A DNA stretch of 64,000 nucleotides, from NCBI GenBank assembly GCA_013399895.1, contig VXBA01001027.1:3157148-3221147 (forward strand), in the 5' to 3' direction. The number at the start of each line of letters is the position of its first letter. Positions within the stretch are counted from its first letter, which is position 1. Both the position numbers and the translations under genes were made by a program. Below, one piece after another: positions 1 to 13,568 of the stretch. The notes under the pieces are model-generated. The model saw only the letters and a list, made by a program, of their open reading frames with translations, was not told the origin of the DNA and did no database searches. The DNA comes from Serilophus lunatus. Its lineage: Eukaryota > Chordata > Aves > Passeriformes > Eurylaimidae.

Positions 1-1026
1 GCTTCCTCTCGATGGCAGACATACATGAAACAACTGAGTGAGTCCTGCTTCTCTCTCAGCAGAAGGCTTGAGGCAGTTTAGGGTGTGTTGGCAGGGTTTC
101 TCCTGCCAGCTCTCCATCTTCAGTGAGCCTCTGCAGGATGCTCTTTTTTCCGCTCTTCTGCAGATAGTGTCAAGTATCTGGAGAGAGAGAAAGGGAGAAC
201 TGTTCTCAGGGCAAATCACAAAATACAGAAAAACTCAGCGGAATAGGCCACGTTCTTTAAAAATGTAATTCACCTCTCTGAAGTCTATGGTCTGGGTTTG
301 CCAGAGAAGTCCTCAAGCTCATCATGTACAGAAGCTGCAGAGAAGGGGTGTTCCATGTTGGTTTTCCGTGACAGAAGAGATGAACAGGAGAGGCTGTAAT
401 GGGACCTTGGTGTGTCGGTAAGTAGCCACGTGTGGAGTGTGTCTTCCCTGTCAATGAGCTGGGAATCACTCACTGCAGGGCTTGGTCTGGACCTGGTGTG
501 GTTTTGTGCAGAGGTTGTTTCCACTTTGTTGGTGATTCTTCCATTTAAATACAGTCTTCAAGATGAAGTAGGATGTTATATTGCATCTCCCAAGGACACT
601 GCTTGTACTACCAGCAATCAAAGCTGGTCTCTGGATAGGAAATAGTAAAATCAGGTCCACGAATATCTTACTACTGTCTCCCGGGCAGTTCCTCTCAGCA
701 TCACAATGTCCAGTATCCAACCCAGCTTCATTCTGGTTAATTACTTAATGCTACTAGACTTCTAGATGGAAGAATGTTTGCACCATCTTATGTGATGTAA
801 TAGAGACTATTATAATCTAACGTGGCTTTTGGTATAGTTGCTGATAATGAAGGTTGGGTGTTAATTTGGGAAGGCACACAATAGGGGTATTGTAATTGAG
901 CAGTGGCTGACACGTCGCTCAGATCTCAAAGTAGGTTGAACTATAAATACAGTCTCTTGTTTTGCAATTGACATTTTGCTAGTGGGTGGCTAATTTGAAA
1001 GGAAATAGACCAGTGATCTAATATTA

Positions 1027-1045
1027 ATAACTAATTAATAGTTAT
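1027..1045. repeat. 7-bp inverted repeat with AT-rich centre
   Basis: ATAACTA (1027-1033) and TAGTTAT (1039-1045) are exact reverse complements around ATTAA. The surrounding block is rich in TAAT motifs, so it may be a homeodomain-type site or chance. Confidence 0.5.
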
Positions 1046-3204
1046 GTGGATATTTTAAGTCTATTTTTCTCCTTATTTATAGGCATATATTATTCATCTG
1101 TGCTGTGTATCCTCCTTTGCATATATGTTTAATTCTGAAACTTTTGCTTCAGTAACATTCAGGCTTATGTGCCTTGCAATCAAAAGCTGGAAAGCATAGT
1201 TAAGGTATTCTTCTTCAAAACCACTTTTTGAAGATGACATTTTTCAAAGTAATAACACTTCAGTGACTAGGGAAAGTTTCCCTCTTGAAGCAAGGCCTGA
1301 GAGAAAAGCCAGTGATACGTTGCCTTTGTCTTACCTTAATTTGTGAATCCTGTGTTGGCATCCATACCGTCTGTTTGCCCGTGTAGAAAGTAGAACATAG
1401 TAGCAGCTTTTAGGCCTCCTTTGGAAGTGTGTGGCTCACAGACAACTGAAGAGGAATAAAATGAGAAGGGACATTTCCCAAGAAACTTCATCCTTTGGGA
1501 TCAGAGTAACACATGCCTTCAAGTGCACATCATTTCTCACAGCATTACATGTTCCTGTACCAGAGAGGTGTTGTTCTTGTTTGCTCTGATGGGACAAATT
1601 TCTGTGGAGGTTTTGTCTTTCCTACCTATTCCCTTTGCCTCCTTCCCTCTCTCTCACACTTACATTCATCTATAAATCAATAAGCATGTGCGATTCTTGT
1701 CCTTTTAACGAGTTCTTAATTGAGTTGACAGTAAGGCAGGAAGACTTGTGTGAGATGCATTATACTTTTTGTATGCTTGATATTTTTTGATCTGTTTTGT
1801 CACATATCCAAACATTTTTGAATGCATTCCACCAAACTCTGTAGAGCAATGCTGTGGTACCCTGGGCTGTGACTGCTGGCTATGGAATTTGTGTGCCTTG
1901 TCTTTGCATCTCATCTCTCTTGTGTGAATAACTTTGCTGTGAGCATTCAACTCACAGGGAACAAAGATTGTTTCCCCACTAAATAGAGTTTACATTACTA
2001 ATTTAGCTACTGTCCTAGGAGGTTTCAGCTGTGTCCTAGAAAGCATTTGGTATTGTTGGATTAAAACCCTGCTGCTGTTAACCTGTGGAAGCACCCATGG
2101 TACCTCCAACCACGTGCTGCATCTTCCACATGAAGGTCTTCTCAGAATTTGTTGCAAGCGAGACGAAAAGCCCATATTAGTACCAAATGTTTTAACAACA
2201 AACAGATTTAGCGTTCTGGATTTTAATACTGTGCACTTTGCACGGTGGGACGTGCAGCTGTTTTCTTGTTGGAAGGCATGGCTGTTGAAGATAATGTAGG
2301 GCTTTGAGCTTCCACAGCCAAATTGGCAACTACCAGTGCCCTTTAGAAGGTGATGAGCTCTTGTGTATTTGGTCTCCACAAAGCTGTGTGTCTGCATGTG
2401 TTTCAGCATAGTTCATAGTGTCATTGTTGTGAAAGAAACAATTCTGCAGATAGACACTTTGAAGGAAGTGTCTTCTTTCCATTTTTTTGAAGATATCCAA
2501 AGATTTCAGATTCAAAGTGATTTTGTTTGCTTGCTTGTTTAGGTTTTTTTGAGTTTTCTTCTGCTTGTTAGCTATTCTGCGCTCTCTATGCACAGGACAG
2601 CTCTGGGCAGAGAACCAAGCCAAAAACTACTTGTGTCACTGGTGCAGTGAGCTTTAGCTGGAGAGGTTGGGTTTTGGGCATTGCTTGGAATCCAGGCCAT
2701 TTGAAGAAGTGCTTGAGGTTCGGTTATCCCCTGATAAAATGCACCTGGTAGTTTGTCCTGTTCACAGTGGTCTGAGGAAGAGCTGACACCACTAACACAA
2801 TTGCCAGCACCGGTGGTAAGAGCTGTGTGTGAACTCTGCAGGACATATAAAGTATGATTTCTGTGCTTTCTCTTGCTTCACAGTCAGTTTAAGGCGTGTT
2901 GGAAGTGACTGTGAGGGGGTTATTTGGAAGTTTTTGTCCCTGTATATTTTTCTGACCCTTTTTGCATGACAGTACTTGTTTTTATTTTCAGTTCCCTGTG
3001 ATTCAGGGAATCTTCTGTCTATCCAAGTGCTTATTGCAGCCAATCCTGTATATAATATAGTAAATAATATAATCCTCATATAATAAGGACCTCTCACAAG
3101 GTGCACTCTTTATCTGATAGACATTTAGAGAAATTTTAAGATTATCTAGTAATAAAAACAGTAATCTCTTAATACATTGAAAATTTACAGAAATTCACTT
3201 ACAT

Positions 3205-3280
3205 TTCAAGTGTTGACTGGTGGTGTTGGGTCGTAGGTCGAGCTCTGATCTCAGAGGTCTTTTCCAACCTAAATACAACT
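3205..3280 (+). repeat. CR1-type LINE 3'-end relic (+ orientation)
   Basis: The stretch around 3228-3276, including gatctcagaggtcttttcc and then aacctaaat, closely matches the 3' end typical of avian/reptilian CR1 elements. It is truncated and diverged, with no reverse-transcriptase frame left. Confidence 0.75.
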
Positions 3281-6200
3281 TCAGTGTTTTCTCCTCTGCT
3301 AAGAAACATATCTGCAACTGGGCAATCTTATATGTCCTTACAATATTTGCTTACTAATCTTTTGTATCAAAAATAGTAAACCATATTTGTCAAAGTACTA
3401 ATATAGCAGGTCTCAACACTTTAAGCATTTTAAAAATTACCTGTATGTCAATAAACTGGAAGTGTTTGTCAGACCATAGGAATATGAAGCAATGATTCCT
3501 GTGCGAAGTTCTTTTGTCTTGAGCTGCTGCTGAACTACCAGTAAATTCAAGGAACTTCAGCTGCCCTGTGAGGGATTGCAGGAAAGGACAATAGACAGTT
3601 CATGTGTTGGAAGTAAACAAGTTGAATTCGAGTGGCTCTCACACATACATGAGTTTTGAAATGTGGGACTTTTTTAATGGCTGAGATCCTTGTTTGTCTT
3701 GGATGTATAGAACTTGGAATACAGTCTTCTATCTGAAGGGATTTTGACCTTTTTTGTTTGAGTTTGTCTTGCCTTCTGCAAGTATCTCTATGTGCTGCTT
3801 CAGTATTTACAGGTCTTAAGATGATGTTTTCTTACACAAACACACAACTTTGAGTAGCCTAATGTCCTGTTGCAAACATACTTTTTTTCTCATATGATTA
3901 AAGGCTCATTGAGTCTGAAAATTAAGCAGTGTAACTTTCCACAAACAGGCATATTTTTCAGCATAATTGGAAGATGTTTTGGATTACTGTCTTTAGGCCT
4001 GTGCAGCCAAGAACACAATTACAGGCATGGTTAGAACACGATAACGTGCATTAGTCACATTAAAACAAGATTCCAGTAATGTAAAATTGTTGCACGACAA
4101 ATTAGTTTGTATGGATTTTGACAGTTGATGCCTTTAATAAACTAAATTATTAAGCAATACACAGCTGCAAGGCTTCTAAAACTGAAGAAAAATAACTAGT
4201 GTTTCCTTGTCAAAGTCTTTTGCATAGAGCAGGACTGTGGGCATGAATAAGTCTGGTTTGAGTTGTTCAGTTGACTTTGTGAATCCATCTGTCCCAAGAT
4301 TATTTTGTTTCTGTAAGCAGATGATAGACAGATTACAAGAGTTACGTTAAAGACTGTCAGGCACCTTCTTTTTGCTGTTAGTCCTGACAAATGCAGTCAC
4401 AATCTTTTGGGCTGCCACCTAGTAAACTAAGGTTTGGGGTTTGTTTTTTTTTGTAATTTATGAATAATTGGTCACTAGATTCATGCTGCCTGTCTATTTT
4501 CACTACAAACCTGAGCCAAGAATTTACCTCAAGTCTCCTGGGAGAGTGAAAAAGCTGTTGGTGTGGTAACTCCTTATACTGATGGAATTGAATCTCTGAA
4601 ATCCAAGAACCCGTTGTTCTCTCTAGTAAGATGTTACCATAATGCTCTAAAATAAAGCAAAATCTCCTACATTCTAGCAAACCAGCCTATTGCATTGGTA
4701 GCTTTATTACACTTTCTGTCCTGAGCTATGCTCCAGCTGCAAGTTTCAGAGCCACTGCAGCTGCCAAGTGACATTTGTATCTATATTGGCAAGTCTGTTT
4801 TAGTGATAGGGACTTTAATGAGATATGGCATAATTATGATACAACCTGCTTTCAGTACAATTTAGGACTAAGTCCCACTATTCTTACATGCCTTTCTGAG
4901 CAAATTAAAGCCCAGTTTGAGATGTGTGCTTCTTGATATCTATTCAAAAGGAACTGGGGATCTGGCAATACACGGTCACTGCCCAGCAGTTTGGCTCTTT
5001 CCTCCCCACAGCCCAAGATCAGCAAGGGCAGACCTGATTTCTGAGTGTCCTTGTCTGCTGTCTCCTGCAATGTTTCAGCTCTTGCACTTTTCTCCCGGGA
5101 GAAGGTGATGGCACTGACTTAATGGGGGTAAATGGAAAGATGAAGGCTGCTTGTTTTCTGTGCGTGGAGAGGGTGAACCTCTGGTCATGAATTCAAAGGC
5201 AGGCACAAAGTGTGTAGCAGCCTTCTGCTCTGGGAATGGTGATAGTGATAATGGTTGATGGCATAAAAACTGTGAGAGATTGTGCAGAATGGCAAGGGGG
5301 AGGGCAGGGGGTAAATATTTATTTACTAAATTTTAAAATGATAAAATGGAGGATTTTCAGGAATGAGAAGGATGACCAACTTTGCAGTGCTTTTGAATGG
5401 CTCACACTTTGAAGGCTGCTTTTTTAGGAAAAAGAGTTGCAAGCTCTGGAGATTATTTTTAATGAGCTTGTGAAGTAGTGCCTGTAGCATTTGCAATACC
5501 AGTCATGAAACAGTGCTAGTGGAGGCAACCTTTAAAAAATTAAATGCTTCTGCCTTCCAGTTGAGTAAAAATTATTCCTGTATTTTGATTTTTTCACTGA
5601 GCATATACTTACAAAACTTAAATGCTCTAAGCCAAGTAGAGTGAATTATGATCAGGCTAAAGAATTGGAGTATCTCTCAAATAGAAAGAATTGAGAATTT
5701 CAGCATCTTGTTTCCAAAATAGTTGTACATACTTCTTGCTTCCTTGATGTGCTCTTGGCAGTCAGTCAACTATAAGACTTCAAGCACCATCAACGTACTC
5801 TGAAAATATCCTCTGCACTTAAATTGTTAACAAGATGAATTATGGAAATGACAGTGGAAAAGGAAGAGAAGCAAATATGCACATTCACTCGGGGCATTGC
5901 CTTGAGGCTGGTGCCATTTGTTGGTTGGATGGTCTTTGAAATAGAGGCATTAGAGGGAATGAGTTGTAGCAAGCAGATCAAATATCTCATCTACAGTCAT
6001 ACTCATCATACAGAAAGAAAACAGCATCAGATACTGTTAACAGGTGGTCTAGTGGGGAAGATGGCAGTGAACAATACTTCCTAAAAGTAGGTTTCTCTCT
6101 CCCTGATGGGCCAAATTCCATTTATAAAATGCCCATCCTTTACCTTTTATTACCACGTAATTTCCTTTTTTGTCTTCTTTTCTGTAACTATATGTGATTT

Positions 6201-7944
6201 AAAATCAAAACAAGCAAAACCCCCAGACAGTCATTAAAAAGAGTTAGTTGTTTGTTGGAAATGAATTTTTGTTTTTGTTTTGTATTTAATTTAAAAATTG
6301 GGACTTAAGACATCTCAATTTAATAGCAGTAAGTATTTCAGTTATAAAAAGTGGAAGAGAAGAATCTCTAATGGAAGTTGCTGCCCGAAGCTTGGGAGGG
6401 TTGTAAACAAAGTCATCATTGTACAGGATAGTCAGTCTGGTTTGGATACCTGTATTCCTTTAATTTAGAGAAGTACTGGACACACTTCTTGTGTTTCTGT
6501 CAGCAAAATGAAAAAGGTTGTGGAAAAATCCACTGCCTGCTGATCAAAGATCATGCTCTAGTGGCAGGTTAATCCAGTGTGGTCTCTTCAGGTGCCCATC
6601 CTCCACATTCACTGATATTAATCCACTTTTTCAAGAGAGTGACATTTTCACAGGATCTTTTTTTAAAATTTTGAATCTGTTGCAGTGCTGTGCCAAAACA
6701 AGTGCAGTGTGTTTACATGTGGCATCATCACGGATGTTGGTGATGGAGAGATAAAAATCCCGCTGTCTAATTAATTTTGCAGTAGGGAAATAATGTTTAT
6801 TTTTGCATATGGATTTTGAATGCACGGATATTTTAAGCTGCAGAGGGAAAGTTTTCATGCTCACGATGCACAAATTCTTATGGAGTGTGAGCATTTTAGT
6901 AACAGATACAGATGTTAAGCTTTCCTGTTAGTGTCACGTAAAATGTTGGGTTCTCAAAATCATGCACATTTTTGCAGTGTTTTCTGTTCTTGTCCTTTCC
7001 CTGAGGCTGGTAAATCTCTTTAGCCCTTTCCCTCCTGTTCAACTCTTTTTTAATTTTTTTTTTTTTCTATGATGAGACTGTGAGTCTGCAGTTTGATTCT
7101 TGTCAGATTCTCTGCAATACATGTTAATAGGCATCTTGGAAGAAAAAATAAGACTAAGCATGTGACAACAAAGCAATCCACAGCTGAAGAGTTCATATAG
7201 TAGGGGAAGTTATGCCCTGTGATTATAGGTGTGCACCCAGGAATGTGCTCCATTTCATCACATCACTTAATAGGAATATAATTAAATAGGAAGTTTTTGT
7301 CCTACATCCTTCACTATATTGAAGGTTTTTTGCTACATATTCTGCTCACATCACTAATACATGTTAACCCCCTCCAGCATATTCCCTTTATGTAATGTCT
7401 CTGCCACATGTAAAATTATTTTTATTCTTACAGATTAATTTGAAACAGGTTAAAAGTGTTTCCAGGACAAATATAATTTAGGGGATTCTCTGACAGTCAC
7501 ATTATGTGCTACCAGTGCCTACAGAAGTAGCAGTAGACTGTTAGGATCCATCTGAAAAATTATCTTTGTCGCTTAGTCATTCTTAAAAGCCCTGTTAAAT
7601 TGGGCCATGCTGTGCACCACAGCCATTTCCATCCCATGGCAAATGACTGAACTGTTAACAGGTTTCCTGGTTTTGAATTGTGGAGAGGAAAGGAATTCCT
7701 CTTAAAACAGCTTCTGTTGAGGGTGTGGTGGTACTCTGCCCTTCTTTAGGGCCTCTGGGTTCTTTCTCCTTTTTGGCATCATTTTGGGGGTAATTTTACT
7801 TATTTACTTGCAACAGAGTTTGTTTCAAATGAACGAAAAATACTCAGTGTAAACATGAAGTGTACAAAGTTGAAAATAGAGAAGTATGGAAACTTACTCC
7901 TTTGTCTTGTGTGTTCAAGCAGCAGGATCAACATGCCCTTTTAA

Positions 7945-7961
7945 TGACCTTTAAATGACCT
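7945..7961 (-). promoter_or_regulatory. Perfect DR5 nuclear-receptor half-site pair (candidate RARE)
   Basis: On + the sequence is TGACCT-TTAAA-TGACCT. On - it reads AGGTCA-TTTAA-AGGTCA, the consensus direct repeat spaced by 5 recognised by RAR/RXR heterodimers. Both half-sites match perfectly. Function is inferred from the motif only. Confidence 0.45.
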
Positions 7962-9943
7962 TTTGCACTTAGAGTTAAAATTGTATAACTGTTTTAAACT
8001 TTGCTTCTGATTATTTTTTCCAAATTACATTTTAGCAATGCAGTTGGTATATACAGTGAGGCTTAGAAATGATCAAAGCAGTACATGGTAGCCTAGCAGA
8101 GAATTAAAATTACATTAATACTGGGTCAAGACCTTTTCACTTATTTTATGAACTGCTGTCAGTAAGTGTTACAGAGAGGACACTTTGCCAGTCCAGGGTA
8201 GTGGTACTGGCATGTTTTTCTCAGAAATGAAGTGATGAATGAACTGACTTGATTATTAGTGCACGGGTGATCTCACAGTGATGCTTTGTGGCATTTACTT
8301 CTCACTCCTCTGCAACATAGCATTTATATCTTCTTTTTCTGGAAAGTAGGACCATTAATATGTAGATTTAATTAAATATTAATTTAAAAAATGCTGCAAT
8401 TCCTTTATACATGGAAGAGTGTAGTGCCAACAGTGCACGTGTCATTCTCCCTTCTCTCACCCATGGCTCTTTTTTTTTTATTTTGGAGACTAATGTCTAT
8501 TTGCAGGCGAAGTTTATTTGAACCTCTTGGAATTTAAATGTGGAAAATAATTGCTGACAAAATACCCTCTGGTTCTTCAATCAGAAAAGGAGAAAAATAT
8601 TTCAAACATTTCAAACCTTACTCAGCTTAGCAACAGACGAAATAGTAGAAGGTTTCTTAGAGGTCATTGGTTACTTTTGGGATGATGGAAAGTCTGAAAT
8701 GCTATGTCCTGTTTAAGGCATGCATTGCCTTCCTTGGTTTTAATCCTTGTTTTAAGGAGGTGTTTGGGAAGTTCCAGTGTTATTTATAATGTATTTTATG
8801 AGACCTTGTAGCTGGTGTTTAGTATTCAGAAAACTTGTTTTGCAGATGCTCTTTCATTTGGCGTTCATTTGTCTGTCACACTATTGTGTCCTGCTTCAAA
8901 CAGCTTTTTTTTTTTTTTTGACATGTGGATTCTTTTCTTGTGGTGCTCAGTGTTTCTGTGCTTCTGCTTTCAAACCTTTCTCCTTAATCCCCCCAGTTTA
9001 CTTAAAATCACTCTCTAATGATTTAATCTGTAATGAGTATTGGTGGTAGGAATCATTATGTCACACAAATATAGAATAAGTAATTATTTGATCACAGGTG
9101 TGTAATGTACTTCTAGGAATTCTTTAGTTTAGAAGTTGCCTGTAGAAATGAATTTCATAAGGGTGTTTTAAGGATTCTGTCATATAACATCTCTTTTTAT
9201 TTTGTTGGTGTTAAATTTGGCTCCAAAACAGTCAATTTTGAAAACACTGGGTAGTTTGATCATGACCTTGTGTTTCCTAATTTTTGTCTCGGTGTTGAAT
9301 CATTTTAGTTGTATACATTGGCTAACACTGCATCAATACTTACCTGTTTGTAAACTTTAATCTGGATTCTCATAAAGTTCCCTTTGGTCAATGTGGGCAG
9401 GCAAAAAGAACAGAAGTTCCTTTGAAGCTAATGCTCTGTTCTGAGGTGGGGTTTTGCTTTCAACTAAAACAGTGAGAAGAGGATAGAGTTGAAACTGTGC
9501 CTGTGATTTGTTTTTTAAATAAATTCCATGTAAATAATCAAAAGACAGTATTTTTTGTTTGTTTATTTTCTTAATTAAGCATATACTGTTATCAGTAGGA
9601 AACTGAATGTTGTATTAATTCTTTCGGTAAAAAGACTGGTAGAAAAATAGCTTTTATCCTTTTTTCATCCTTTTACATAAACATTGATAGAAACTATCAT
9701 ACTATGGTTTGTGTTACAGGTGGTGTAATACCAAGGGCTGTACTGCTGCCACATCACAATTTTGTGGGGTTTCAGAGAGTAGTTCTGGTAAGGACACTCA
9801 ATGATTTATCTATTTATTTGTCATAAAAGTGGACTGATAGTTTGGTACAATTTAGTGTTGCGTGCATTTACAGTTTTTGTTAGGTATCAGATTCTGCAGT
9901 TCACTAAATCCTTACATTAAGTGTTCTTATATTCAATGGTCTT

Positions 9944-9967
9944 TAACAGCTCCTTTTGGAGCTGTTA
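9944..9967. repeat. Perfect 10-bp hairpin with TTTT loop
   Basis: TAACAGCTCC (9944-9953) and GGAGCTGTTA (9958-9967) are exact reverse complements separated by four T. It is too short for a typical pre-miRNA. Confidence 0.8.
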
Positions 9968-10611
9968 GTGTCTCGTGTAAATCCATATTCATTCTGTTGA
10001 GAGTTTTTATGATACAACACATCAATTCACAGCATGGAAGTATTAATAAATAGAACTTTTGTCAAAACACGCTGTAAGAATTGTATTGTGTCCTTGAAGT
10101 GTGGATTCTCTGTTGCCTTGGTGTGTATGGGTTTTTAAAAAAGGGTGGAAAGCTACTGTATTTTGGTCACAGTATGTTTTTTTTTTTCGAGTGCTAAAGT
10201 TTTGTCTTCCTAAAGGAAAACACAAGTATGTGATTCAGAGGGCAAATATCCAGACTGTGGGGTGTTACTTTTCTCTTCTTAGATGTAATGCACAGTCACA
10301 ATTTCACGGTGGTTTTCTTCAAATGCGTGTAACTGCAATCCCTCTATCATTTCTTTGGGGTTTGGATGCTTTCCTTAGATGTACTTTCTTATCTCTTCTC
10401 CATGGCTAGAGTTACAAGGGAGATGAGATTACCTTTCTTAGAAAGGGAAAATTCCTTCTGCACCAGTCCACCTTCAGCCGTGCTCGAGTGTTGTGCAAGA
10501 GCACAACAGAGCATTTGTTCGTTCAGCAGGAGATAACTGATACCACATTTGTATCTGTAGAATTTTAATATATCCTGTAATTTAACAAATGTCTTGTGGG
10601 TGTAGCAGATG

Positions 10612-10656
10612 TCTTTTCTCCCTCCCTTCCCTTCCCCTCCCCTCCCCCTTTTTTTT
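10612..10656. repeat. 45-nt homopyrimidine tract (purine-rich on -)
   Basis: There is no purine on + from 10612 to 10656. The complement has six consecutive runs of three or more G (GGGGG, GGGG, GGGG, GGG, GGG, GGG) separated by one or two A, which fits a G-quadruplex or triplex (H-DNA) capacity on the minus strand. Confidence 0.85.
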
Positions 10657-13539
10657 GTTTTAATTCACGTTCCCTTAAAGTTTTTGGCAAGCTCTCTTTG
10701 TGCTGTCTTAGGTCTATAGAGGGCACTCGAAGACAGAGGGAATTTGTTCTAAACAAACCCGATCTTGCAAGTAGACCCCCACAAGGTGGAGAAGGATACT
10801 GTTGATGTTCTTTGTGGCCTTGCAGGGTATTGTTGAACTGGCTCTGCTCCAACACGTCACTTATGCAATTGCAGTCAATGGGAATGTGTTGAAATACTGT
10901 TCTGGATTGATCTGTATCTATCTATACTTTCTAAAAGCAAAGTGGGGTATGCCAGAACTTCTCAATGGAGATTCTCTGGTCAAGCTAAGAAACGTGTAGG
11001 TTTTCCTGTGTTGGACATACTTGGAAAGGGGTAGTCCTTGCCTGAGAAGCCTCTAGAGGCTGATGAATTAAGGAAGCAAAAGGCTATTTGAAGTTATGAG
11101 TGAATAAGTGTAAAGACTGAAGCCATTTTCCCTTTTGTCCTTGTGTTAGATTGGTTTATCCAAAATAATTGGGCATGCTACAGTTCACACTGTATTATTT
11201 CCAGCCCTATAAGCACATAATGGCTGGAGCATGCACTGATCATGCAGGTAGGCTCACATTAGAGTTTCTGGTTCTTGGAGTGGAACAAAATGGGCTTTCA
11301 GAATTATGAGAGACGTGTCATTGGGAAGTTTTGAGTAGCATCACTCAAGAATGTTAAATGGCAATTCGGCAAAGTAAAGACATTACAGCTTTATAAATAT
11401 TGTAAGAAAAGAAAGATGATGGGAGCTCCTTGGAGTCTGAGAAATACTGAAACTTTTCAAAATGTTGTGAGCTATTTGTGCAGTACTTATTAAAGTATAA
11501 TGGCACGTGGCCTTCTTTGTCGCTATCATCTCTTTATTTTCAAATAATGCTCCCATTACTGGAAATGGTTGAGCAGAATTGTTCATGCATAGAATCTGTT
11601 ATTCAGTGTTTGAGGTAAGGTAAAGATAACCAGAGATAGTGGGTTTCTTTTTCTGAAAGGCTGTCCTATCTCATTTGTTTAACTCTGAACTAGCAGGAGT
11701 AGTTACTGTGATTGCTTAATTCTGCAAAAGACAGAGTGGAGGTCACTTGTGGGACAAGCTGAAGATCATTTCAGTGCAGCTGCCTGTGTAATAGTGGCCT
11801 GCAGTTACAAGGCATGGTGTATTTCCATCTCTGCTGATGTTTTAGCTTGACTAAGCAAAACTGTTTTGTCTACACAAAGCTATGATTTTGTTTCCAACTG
11901 CATCAGTAGAGGAGATGGTTTAATTCAAAATAGCACCTTCTAATGGGGGGATCCTTACTGATGTATTGTCAGGTTTTGAGTAGTTTGCTTCAGAGGGAAG
12001 TAGCTAAAAAATTAGTGAGAGCAGATGTCTAATGTTGGGCTAAGCAGTCAGAAGAGGAAATGTCCTGGGTTTGAACTTTTTATCTTAATTGGATCCCTTG
12101 TGCCTTGCAGCCCATTTGATAAGAGTTTCTCTGGTAGACTCTGCTGCTCCTGTACAAGGCCGGCAGCTTTAAATTTTAACCTTTTTATGTGTGGATATAG
12201 ACACTCACACAATATTTTACATACGGTTTGGAAGAATGGTTCCTTCACAAAACAAAAACTTTGTGTCACAGGCTGCTTTGGTATAGCTTTATCTCCCATG
12301 TGCTACACAGAAAAGCAAAACACTGTTCTTTGAAACTGTGTTTTAGTATGTTTTTTGAATCTTATCACATACTCTTCTGCAGGTATGTTCAGCCTCTTTT
12401 TATTAGATAGACCCTCTGTACAAGGCCAAATTAACAAGAGGAACATTTGGTACAGTGCTTTAGTCTTCTGAGATCAGCAATGTAATTGCTTCTAAAGGTA
12501 CAGGTGATTTTGCAGTGTATAGGAGCTGTCTGGGGCTCCGTTATGGCAGGCATTGTTCATCAAATATCTGGGAATTTTTCCTGTACAGTAGTATAAATGT
12601 GCCTCTAGACTTCAGCACTGATGAAGTGTATCACCACTTGGCATTCATTCAAAGTTGTCCTTAGTCTAGGATAATTTGAGTTAGGTAAAACATCACATTT
12701 TCTACAGGCAAGGAAAGAAGCTTGTTTTTATTTTTCAGGGCGTACTGTAAAAGAAAAGGGTGCTGTTGATGATTCAGATATTGGAATAGTTCCCAGTTAA
12801 AAAAAAAATAAAATGTCTACTATAGGGTATGGAAAATCTGATCAAGGACAGTGACAGTATTGCATGTCTTTTCCATGTATTCTAGGCATATCACCTCAGC
12901 ATATATGCTATTCTTAGCATTCTGCCAAAAGACCCTTGATTCAGCTTCATTTAGACAAAAAAAAAGGCAGATGTTGAAGGCAGAAGGGGTCCCCCTTCTG
13001 CTTAATGTCTAGACAACCTTTGGAGGCATGAGTGAGCTATTCATCAAATATATATGCTTGAAGGGAAAAATCAATACTATTTCTCATTGAACTTTGGGTA
13101 TAGCTACTAGAGATAGAGACATTCTCTGCCAAAAAACATAGCACTAATGCCTAGATGGTGTAGCTTTTGCTCATGACAACTTCCACCGTCTGATTTGAGG
13201 TGTGGTACAGAGTAGAATGTAGATAGAGATGCAGAGATTGAAGGTGGTTACTGTAGGAGAAACTGAAAATTGTGTAAATTAAGGGAAGAGATACTTACAG
13301 GCTTGGAAAACACTCTGACTCTTGGTGCAGTTACTAGGGGTGAGATGTTTTTGTGGGAGCTACCCGTGTCTCAGCAGGGGTCTTGTGTCTGCAGGTCAAA
13401 GTGTTGTCCAGTTGAGTGTCCCGTCTCACAGAGGGGACTGGGCTGAGCCTGTCACTGCACTTGCTCTCTCTCTTGTTGTTTGTCACCTTGGTGCCCCCTG
13501 TCACTGCACAGCCTTTCTGGATCTTAGGTTATCACCTTG

Positions 13540-13568
13540 CTGCCTCCCAGACCACGTGTGGGAGGCAG
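13540..13568. repeat. 10-bp inverted repeat flanking a CACGTG E-box
   Basis: CTGCCTCCCA (13540-13549) and TGGGAGGCAG (13559-13568) are perfect reverse complements. The 9-nt loop contains CACGTG. It lies in a GC-richer patch (about 13330-13720) that differs from its AT-rich neighbours and may be an old inserted repeat. Confidence 0.75.

Noticed and set aside
1990..2409. 139-codon open frame on the minus strand
   Set aside because: No recognisable domain, no splice or promoter context, and AT-rich intronic setting; treated as chance.
9944..9967. Hairpin as a microRNA precursor
   Set aside because: A 10-bp stem is far too short for Drosha/Dicer processing.
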